Below, one piece after another: positions 55,619-64,000 of a stretch of 64,000 nucleotides of DNA. Each line of letters begins with the position of its first letter. Position 1 is the stretch's first letter. The position numbers and the translations under genes were made by a program. This stretch comes from Nymphaea colorata. Its lineage: Eukaryota > Streptophyta > Magnoliopsida > Nymphaeales > Nymphaeaceae. The stretch is taken from assembly GCF_008831285.2 (NCBI RefSeq), contig NC_045144.1, forward strand, positions 16,169,858-16,233,857, in the 5' to 3' direction. The notes beneath the pieces are model-generated. The model ran no database searches, was not told where the DNA came from, and saw only the letters and a list, made by a program, of their open reading frames with translations.

Positions 55619-58600
55619 TTCCTGCACATCATTTGCCTCCAGGCCCTCCTCCCACACACACACAGATATATGCGGTATAGTATCAATATATCATGATTTT
55701 TTAATTTTACAGTCTCCTTTCTTTTTGCTTTTTATTTGATTATGTTTAACAATTGTCTTACCATTTCCCCATTTTTTCTGTAACAAAAAGAATATATGAC
55801 ATGCTATTTTGTCTCTTCTGTTATCCTTTACATTTTTTTGTTTCATTTTTAGGGCACCAGATTTCTTCTTGAATACATAGAATGTCATCGAAGATGTTAC
55901 TGCTAAATATGGTTAGGAATGATATATAAAAGCTTTCCCAGTTCAATAAAGGAGAGGTTGCTCATGTTCAATTTCTAGAGAACTTGATGAAAATGTGTGT
56001 TGATTTAGTTTGTGAATATGTTTGCTCATATATTGTATTCAATTGAATTTGATTTCCTGGCCAGAAAGAACTTGAGCATGATGCAACTAGAATTATCTGA
56101 ATAAAATTAATCGATAAACATACCATATATTTTTTTAAAGAACGGATAAACTGGTCCGTGTGAATAAACACCTGGTAGATTCTTATCATTGACCTTTAAA
56201 ACTGAAGCTTTATTTACTAATGATAATTGCTTTATCTGATTATAATGTTGTATTCTGCGGCAAGAGAAGTTTTGTTTTCCTGAGAAATCAGGGTAATGCT
56301 TTCTAATGTTTCTTTTCTTGTCTGTAGTGGTTCTCTTGACTTCATGCTAAAATTAGATTCATTCTTTTCATCCTTCATTCTTCCCTTTTCATTGTGAGGA
56401 ATATTATGTATTGTCAAATACACGGTTACGTTATACTTGCTTGTAATGTACAGGTTGGATTTATCCATAGGATGTGTTTGACTCAAACTCTTCTTGATTT
56501 CTGCAAGATGGATCTATCGTTTCCAATTTTTCTTCACTTAATTTCCAGTTCTTGTATACCTTCACTTGAAAAGGGTTGTAGGTTCCCCAGCTGTTCTTAT
56601 GTTTTATCCTTCATATTGTTATATGACATCATCTTAGGGAGAAGAAGATCATACCTACTATCCAGATGTTTGGATAACAGTTTTTTTTTTTTTTCAGTTT
56701 ATTTAAGCTTGCATTTTGTGCAACTTTTTCTTCTATCAGGTTTGATTCCAATAAATGTCTTTGGCCTCAACAAAGGCTATAAAGAATATTTGTGGAGCAT
56801 AAATGTCCTTCATCCTGGATGCTACCTTTATTGGATACATCGATTCTGTAGAATTTATTGGTAATTGATGTTTTTTGGGTTCATGTTTCTGACAGTACAA
56901 AGTCTGATAAATGAACTTGAATCCTCTTGCAATGCAAGCATGGTGACAGCTTTCAGACAAATATAACCTTAAAGGGAAAAGCTACCTTACTACCTGGAAA
57001 CCTAATTTATTGCCATTTCTGCGTTCAAGCAGTTGATGCTTTCTAAACCACACTTGAAAAGGCATCATTTTCCAACGTCTATGAAATGACAGAGCAGGAT
57101 GCCTGCAGCGCTTCAGCATTGAAGATCATACTAACTCTACGTTCACAAATTCCACTAATTTTTGGGGGAGTATGGAAGTGTAACCACAGGATCACAGAGT
57201 TTTTGACTATGGATACAGGATATCATTTTGGTGATGCCCTGTTATTGAGGAGTTATGTTGCAGCAGTTGAGTTGATTACATATGGAAAGACATGGAAGCT
57301 CAGTTCTGGTGATATCAAGGATATCCTGCATCTACTTGATAATATCCAATCCAATCATGTTTTCTGTGCTACTAGTGACTATCAATTTAATCTCCAGAAA
57401 ACGACTTTCAAGACAAGATATTCCAACTATTATTGAGTTTCAAATACTGGACTGGCTTCTCTTGCTAAGGGTGCAAAGTCTTGTGCTTCCAGCAGGACAG
57501 TTTCAAGATTTTGTTCATGGAGTTCAATATGGCTAAATGATGGGGTTCTCTTCTCTTTGTTGTGGTTTCTGTCTGTTTTGTTCCTGATGCTCTGGAGAGC
57601 AGCCCAGAGACAAAGCTGTTCCCTGGTTTCCTTATTTATCATGGTAAAACCTTAAAAGGTCATTTTTTCTTTGTTAATTGCCATAATGACCAGGGCAGTT
57701 GATCAGGACAATAAAGATCCTTTGAAACATTTTTAGCGGGATATTGCTTTGACCGGTGTCAATGAATCTAAGGGTTACCTGTTAATATGTCTTCCTAACA
57801 GAAAAAATATCTAGTAGCAAAAATGTTGTCTCTGCTTTAATCACAGATTATGGTGTCTAACTTAACGGCAATATGGCAGACCTCAGTGGTATGTTCTTAA
57901 CCATAATATTTTGCTTTTTGGGCTTGGTAGATAGATAATATCCCATTTTCAGACTATATAACTAAATTTAGCTTTATTGGCCCTTTCTTTGAGAATGAGA
58001 CGTGGAAGGCCCTTCTGACAAGAACTTGATTTAAGGAAACTGTCTGCTAGTGGTTGGCCTCAATCTTCAGAATATGGTGGACCACAACTGTCCCCGTTGC
58101 TTCTCTTTACCCATTACACTCTATACTTGAACTTGACTTGGTGGTCCTTTCCATGAAGAACAATTTCCTTGAGAGCATTTGGCCAATGTTTTGCCATTCT
58201 AACATCTTTTCTTTGGGTCAATATTCCATGTCAGTACCTTCATTTTTCATCGTTCTCCTTTTTCTTTCTCTTGGAGCATTTTGTCACGGAAGAAAGAAAG
58301 CACCAGCTTGGGGCGTTGGTAAATTACATTTCTGTTGGTGGTTCTCAGAAGTATTCAATGAAAAAAATTGTTCGAGCTCACCTTTTAAGCTTATGCTTGC
58401 AAAGTGAAATCGTCAGAACAATCAAGCAATAAGAAATCCAACATCATTATAATGATTCTTGACAACATTAATTTTTCCGATTGAGATTTTTCAGCCATTG
58501 CAGTGTTGGAATCTCTCTGTAGCAGGCTGGAATGTGGCGGTCTGTTATTTTACAAATAAAAAGAGATGCATGTCAGTTGTATGGAAAGCTTCATGTCAAA

Positions 58601-58812
58601 AATGTTAGATGATGTTATTGGGAGCGCGACCTAGTTGAAAAGACATTTTCTAGCATGATGGCGTCAAATTTCCTTAATAGCTTGCAAACTTTAATCTTCG
58701 TCAGGAAATTATCCTTTAATTTTTAAATGTAGGTTTGGCATTTCTTTACGTGTGCTTTTCAGATGAGGTGCATGCACTTGAATATGCGCTCATATATTGG
58801 TGAATATGCCAT
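54300..58812. other. Long stretch without recognised gene
   Basis: AT-rich, with a (GT)n(AT)n microsatellite at 55570-55616. Short ORFs (for example 57086-57436 and 58054-58407) carry no known domain and lack consistent splice partners. The region could contain introns of an unrecognised gene, but I could not assemble one. Confidence 0.4.
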
Positions 58813-59264
58813 CAGAATATGACGTGGATTCCAATAGTTCCTTATAGTCTCAGAAAATTTTGTGCATATGTCTGCCTGGAGGTGCATGGTTGCCATTACC
58901 ATCACTTTCAGGTTTAGTTTCTATTTTCTGTTCTTTTTAGTTTAACCATCTGTGGGTGTGGCAGACTGATATTGCAAGGTCTGCTTTGCATATGTAGTCA
59001 CCATTCATTAATCCTAGGAACTTTTTATTGAATTCAGAATATGACGTGGATTCCAATAGTTCCTTATGCTGTGTTAGTCTCAGAAAATTTTGTGCATCTG
59101 TCTGCCTGGAGGTGCATGGTTGCCATTACCATCCCTTTCAGGTTTAGTTTCTATTTTCTGTTCTTTTTAGTTTAACCATCTGTGGGTGTGGCAGACTGAT
59201 ATTGCAAGGTCTGCTTTGCATATGTAGTCACCATTCATTAATCCTAGGAACTTTTTATTGAATT
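58813..59264. repeat. Tandem duplication, 222-bp unit
   Basis: Units begin CAGAATATGACGTGGATTCC at 58813 and 59035 and are almost identical. The second has about 8 extra bases (TTATGCTGTGTTAG versus TTATAG). Such high identity implies a very recent local duplication. No ORF spans it. Confidence 0.95.
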
Positions 59265-62200
59265 AATGTATAACAAAGTAGGTGTTTGTGCAAAACAAAG
59301 CTTAGTTAACAACAATGTATTCAATTGATGTATTGAATTAAGCATGTTCATGTCGTGTAGTGATGAAATCATAGCTTTCTGTCCCCCATGCTTGAAAGCT
59401 TATATCATTTGGAGTAGCAGTCAGTCTGGTCTTGCTGCCATTCTTGTGAAGTTGTTTATAATCTTAGATCACCAGGAACGGATTGGTCAATGACCACATA
59501 TTGCTTTTCCTCTCCGACTCCAACTTGAAGGCTTTTCCATTTAACTAGCGTCCTCACTTTCCTCTAAACACTTATTCATAAAAGGTAGATTTTATCTTGT
59601 AGATGAACTATGAATAACTCTATGCTTTTCTTGCTACCATTGCCTCTAATTCAGTAATCGTCAATCAATAAAGAAGCACAGTGAGACTTTTATCTAATTG
59701 TTACACATGCATCTGTAATGATGTGTGAACTCAGTAGCTTGATATTGCTTACTTTTTTTGTGTTTCCATTGTCTATTCATTTGTATCCTTGTAACAATGA
59801 GCACCATTAAAACGCTATATTGTACGGTGTGTTTTTCATCAGAAGCTACAATATTTTATAGTGAGTTTTGTTACAAGATTCAGTCTAGAGATCTGTTGTA
59901 TGCAGTATTTGTTTATGCTTTTGAAAACCATGCGATGGGCTAGTGATTATAGAAGCCTATGAAATAATTTCATTTGAAAATTGAGATGTGCAATGCACTT
60001 TGTGATGGTTGTCATATTAATTGCTTACATGCATTTATGTCTAATGATAATTTAGCTTGACAGGGTATGATCCATTGCTGGATTTGAGAAGTTCCAAAGC
60101 TACTTATCTTGGAGGACGCTTTGAACAGAAATATTATGGTGACTCAACAAAATAATGCTGCCATTGCAAGGTTTATCAGCTTTAGTGAGTAGTTGGTAGG
60201 TTGTTTACCGTTGGAGCCTGATTGGTGCTTCAAGGTTGTGGTTTTAGTGAAGATGCTCTTCCTGTTTAATCTTGTCAGGAAAGCTGGATTTTGCGTTTAT
60301 ATATGATCTATTGGGTCAACTGCCTTTGTGGGATATGTTGATCTTTTGTTTCTTTTGACGGTCAATGATGTTGTCGATTTAACTTTCGAAGCATTGCAAC
60401 TGCCTATTTTGTGGTGATACTTGTATAGGATATATAGGATAGGTGGCACTTGAGGCTTTAGCACTGTACTTTTCATAGTCTTTGATGAAAATAAGGGTGC
60501 CAGATGTTTGAGGAGCGTGGAAGTTTACTTGTATGAACTTTCTAAGACAGTTTTTAAGTAATAACCATATTTCATATACAAACATATCTTAAGCCTGAGG
60601 AGAGACTTCATATTGGTAACTTCCAACTAAAATATGATATTGTGCTTTCGCTGCATGAACTGTTTTCATATTTTCATGGATCAAAGCATGAGCGCTCCTA
60701 GTGAGGCACTACATAACAGGCTAAGGCATGAAGCAGAGAGACTGTTACTGAAGTGATACTGGACACGAGGATGGTTTTGCAGCCGCCTCCTTTTCTTCAT
60801 TAAAAAGATAGCTGGAGCTAGAATTTCCAATGACCAAATACTAAAAGCGCTTATTGTGGTGAGACTTTGATATGCAGCCTGTTTATCGAGTTTCTGAATT
60901 AATCATGCTATGTTTTTTCCTATTCCTATGGCTCTGAAATTAGAAACCAAGGTGATTCGTAACAGATTAGCCACGAAAAATTTGTGGGCACTCTCGAGAA
61001 TAGAACCGAACCCTCCTGGTCGGTTGGTAGCTCAAATTTTCTCACAGGACTGTTGTAAAGGAAGTTTAAAAAATCAAATATGAGCTGCAAAGGAGTGCAT
61101 TTCTCAGTCTAATAGCCTAGCCAGCCCCAGCATTATTCATTAAAAAAAGAGAAAGAGAAAAGAAGCTTGACCCAGTGGAGACTGAGCATCCCTTGGTTTA
61201 ATCAGTTTGGTATAGCTAGCTAAACCAGGACACCTTCAGTTTAGGTTATTTAGTTTCGTTCTTAGACCTTTTCCCCAGCCAGGGCTGGTCTCAAGTCGGC
61301 CTTTGTATACCGGGCCGATGCTTGTCTCAACTGAAAATTGAACAGAGCTTGGACTTTCCTCTCCAATCTGAACTCGGATAATGGTTCAGGTCTGTTCATG
61401 GAAGCTGGATTGCTAAATGCATTTAAGCTCAATTAGCATCAGTTAGTCAAATTTCACATACGTCCAAGCTCGAAACTTTGATTTTTTTTTTCTTACATGT
61501 TTTATAGTTGTAGATAACGTGTCAGCCTTTTGATAATTATGTAAATAGTAAAATAATCATCTTAAATTACCCATTTTGCCAAAGCATTATTTGTAAACTT
61601 TGAATTTACTAAATCTTAACTAATTGAAAAGTTTGAATGGGTCTTTGCTGGATTTGTTTTTTGCCTACCCAGTAAGCAACGTTAGAGCAAGCTTTGGACC
61701 TGACTCCAACTTGGACTGAGCCTGGGCTTCTACTCAGTTGCATACCAAGGTTACATCTGCGAAGTGATTCTTATACCATCTAAGCTTGGATTCATTGGAC
61801 CCTTAGAAAAATGTTCCATGACTTAGACCCACCTGCCCACAGTAACATATTGTTAATGCTCCCACTAAGGGGTCGTCAGAATTTTAATTTCCACGTTTAC
61901 GAATGTATTTTACTGCTGCCCACCTAAGACGTAAACGCTCCATGGTGTCATTTCCTTCTCAAGTTCTATAGATGCTTGCTTGTTATTTTTTAAGGTTAAA
62001 ATAAATTGCTACTCAACTACGATTGAGTTTTGCGGTGGTTCAAATACAAACCCAAGATAATAACGATGATATTAATAAGCCCAATACAGCATCCAGTAAA
62101 GTTCCCTATAAAGGTCTTTTTAACAATGGCAATGAAACTAATAATAAACTGTTTCACAGATCTTATCCGCGTCCGTTGGTCCAAAGAATTATTTCCGAAA

Positions 62201-62480
62201 CCATTCGATAGAATCCGAAATTTTGTTCCCAGTGGGACACCATTCCTCCTGTCTTCCCGCTACAGCCTTGCCGCCGGAAGGACGAAGGCCTAAAACTATC
62301 CGGTCAACGAACCGGATCAGAAAGAGTAGCGGCAAGAGATGGAGGCCAAAAATGAAAACCAGTAAATCGCGCTCTCGGCCAACATGAACGAGGGTTGCTC
62401 AGGATATTCACGTAGGAACAAGCTTAAAACAAGAGCAAAACACAGAGTCTGGAAAGACGCGAGAAACGGGGCAATCATTT
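59265..62480. other. Intergenic region between acidic-protein and aspartic-proteinase genes
   Basis: No gene established. Near 60064 a TTGACAG acceptor-like site precedes an open stretch reading GYDPLLDLRSSKATYLGG and ending at a TAA near 60155, which may be an isolated terminal exon. 62170-62480 is GC-richer and close to the 3' end of the minus-strand proteinase, so it may include downstream transcript sequence. Confidence 0.35.
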
Positions 62481-62622
62481 TAGTAATATGTACAGATCAC
62501 ACCACACGACTGTCCAGCCGAGCTGCATTTCCATATAAACCATAACGGGGTTTTAGGTAGTAGCTTAGAAAAGTTTGCTAAGTCGTGACCAAGGGAGGCA
62601 CCAGCCCCAAGGAAGGAGGATC
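62481..62622 (-). other. Probable 3' UTR of aspartic proteinase
   Basis: Immediately downstream of the stop codon on the minus strand. No AATAAA was identified with certainty, so the end is not fixed. Confidence 0.45.
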
Positions 62623-64000
62623 TTAAGCTGCTTCAGCGAAACCGACCCGTAGGTTGCCGTAGTCAAACACGGTGTGGTATACACCCATGAAAACATCTCC
62701 CAAGATCCTGCAGACGGAAAGGTCACACCATTTAAGGTCAGTCCTGAAAACCCCAATCGACAAACGGGCCTTATAACCACCATTCTTAATTAAAGAACGG
62801 CGGGTTAAAGGAAGAGTGATGTTTACCAGAGAGGGCCGCGCGGAGGAGGCACATCCAAAGCAGTGAACCCACTGATGCACTGAGCAGCTGCGCCCTCCCC
62901 CACCTTAAGGACGTACTGTACTCACATGAAACAAACAAGGAAAGCAAAAAATAGTTAAAGAGAGAGAGAGACAGGGAGAGAGCAAAGCATATGGAGGAAG
63001 TTGTCTTAATACCTGTTCTGGAGAAAGGTCGAAAGTTTTGCCTCCAATGGTGAATGAAACATTGGGCATGCTAGACAAGCCGTTGCAGTCAACAGCCGAC
63101 TCTCCCATCGGACTCGGCAACCGGTCGCAGAGCTGCATGTAACATGGCTTAACGAATTAGCCATCGGGGATGGGCAGAAGTCCCGCTGCCAACAATGTAG
63201 AGAAAAAAAAAATGCTTCACCTGATTAATGTAATTCAATATCTGCTCCTGCGTGCGGTTCATCCTGATCTGGTTTTGCATCCATACAACTGCCATCTCAC
63301 AAGCAGTGCACATAGCGTCGCTCTTTACAGGGGACTCCTCCATGTTCGCCTTGTCGACCACGCTTTCAATGACCATGCTGTGCGCCCAACACAACATTGT
63401 AAGTCCAACATTTCACAGATCAAAGCCAAGGAGCTAGTCAACGAGTATAACAATCGGCAAAGCTTCCAATAGAGTGAACTGTGCTCAACATATAAAAAGG
63501 TGTCTGACCTGACATCACGAGTGCCATCGAAGTCGCACAATCCAATCTTGGAACAGATCTTCTGGGGCTGTGTCTGCAATGGTTGCCCAGAAAGTATCTC
63601 AACAGACCGTCATCAAAACGATGAAGCCAAAACGATGAAGCCAAAGAAGTTTATTCTTTCAAAGAAATGTCCATGTTGCAACTCTTTCTCTCAGAACTAA
63701 AGGACAGAAGTAACAAGGGAAGAACATAAAGCAGTTGCAAAATAATTTTGAAACCCAGTTCCATTTGGGAGGAAAAGAAGGGCCCCCAGTAAAAGGATCT
63801 ACCAGTTTTTTTTTCACCACTTTTATTTTGTTAACTGTATCAAAGATTTTATGACTGTAATTTTGCACATCTGCTCACACACTTATAACCGTTCCAGTAG
63901 TTGCATACCTGAGCTATCAATAATTCTATGATCATATCCCCGTACTGAGCAATAACTGCCTTACACTCCTGGCTGACAATACCAGATGCTCCGATTGCAT
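62623..64000 (-). CDS. Phytepsin-type aspartic proteinase, C-terminal part (partial)
   Basis: Six exons on the minus strand: 63909-64000 (continues beyond the window), 63509-63573, 63221-63377, 63013-63132, 62827-62915 and 62623-62707. All introns are GT-AG with matching phases, and the stop is TAA at 62623-62625. The 5' exons encode the plant-specific saposin-like insert: [33 protein letters not shown] and [12 protein letters not shown] supply the paired cysteines, and NRT is a potential N-glycosylation site. The rest is the end of the C-terminal catalytic lobe: [48 protein letters not shown] and the VGFAEAA end. Family members are pepsin-like vacuolar or secreted proteases processed from a signal-bearing proenzyme. 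The two catalytic Asp motifs lie upstream, outside the window. No disabling change is seen. Confidence 0.95.

Noticed and set aside
57086-57436. 116-codon ORF proposed as an exon
   Set aside because: No recognisable domain, no consistent splice partners and codon use similar to neighbouring non-coding DNA.
1-64000. CRISPR arrays, bacterial operons or phage genes
   Set aside because: The genome context is clearly plant nuclear. No regularly spaced identical repeats with unique spacers were seen.
1-64000. tRNA or rRNA genes
   Set aside because: No stretch with convincing A-box/B-box spacing or rRNA core sequence was noticed by eye. A dedicated search could still find a tRNA.

Overview
This window looks like nuclear DNA of a flowering plant. 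It holds intronless MAPKKK genes of the plant MAPKKK15-20 type, a vacuolar-type aspartic proteinase with a plant-specific saposin-like insert, short GT-AG introns, a Ty1/copia retrotransposon, several hAT-like and Mutator-like miniature elements and many (TA)n/(GA)n microsatellites. The species cannot be named from this sequence. Non-coding DNA is AT-rich, and the two kinase genes stand out as GC-rich islands.

Layout. (1) 1-18.2 kb is a degraded direct tandem array. The recurring modules are a G-box-containing segment (A), a segment with a GAT-repeat (SB), an intronless MAPKKK on the minus strand, its upstream region (SC) and a further upstream region (SD). SB recurs near 2.1, 9.0 and 15.85 kb, a spacing close to 6.9 kb. 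Units 2 and 3 carry a kinase (10045-11394 and 16691-18073). Unit 1 keeps its flanks, but the kinase slot is filled by unrelated DNA that includes a long inverted repeat (4.6-4.94 kb). (2) 18.2-21.2 kb is microsatellite-rich spacer. (3) 21.2-26.3 kb and 28.7-34.0 kb are a second direct tandem duplication of about 5 kb with no convincing ORF. The two copies differ by miniature-element insertions, so empty sites can be read directly. (4) 34002-37505 is a young copia element with 362-bp LTRs and a 5-bp target duplication. It is internally deleted, has an inverted gag fragment, and sits at the right end of the second duplicated copy. (5) 37.7-41 kb holds relics of a LINE and of another copia element. 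(6) 41-51 kb is gene-poor DNA with several hAT-like MITEs. (7) 51379-52861 is a three-exon plus-strand gene for a 423-residue acidic protein with a 13-residue repeat and a Cys-containing C-terminus. (8) 52.9-62.5 kb has no recognisable gene, only a Mutator-like MITE, a 222-bp tandem duplication and a possible isolated exon. (9) 62623-64000 is the 3' half (six exons, minus strand) of a phytepsin-type aspartic proteinase that continues past the window.

The protein-coding genes have no evident joint function. The two MAPKKKs are recent tandem paralogues and probably act in the same stress/ABA-type MAP kinase pathway. The most unusual features are structural: the kinase array with a vacated unit, paired kinase reading frames that end by running through a compound microsatellite, a non-coding tandem duplication serving as a transposon insertion record, and a young copia element whose LTR differences are all CpG transitions.
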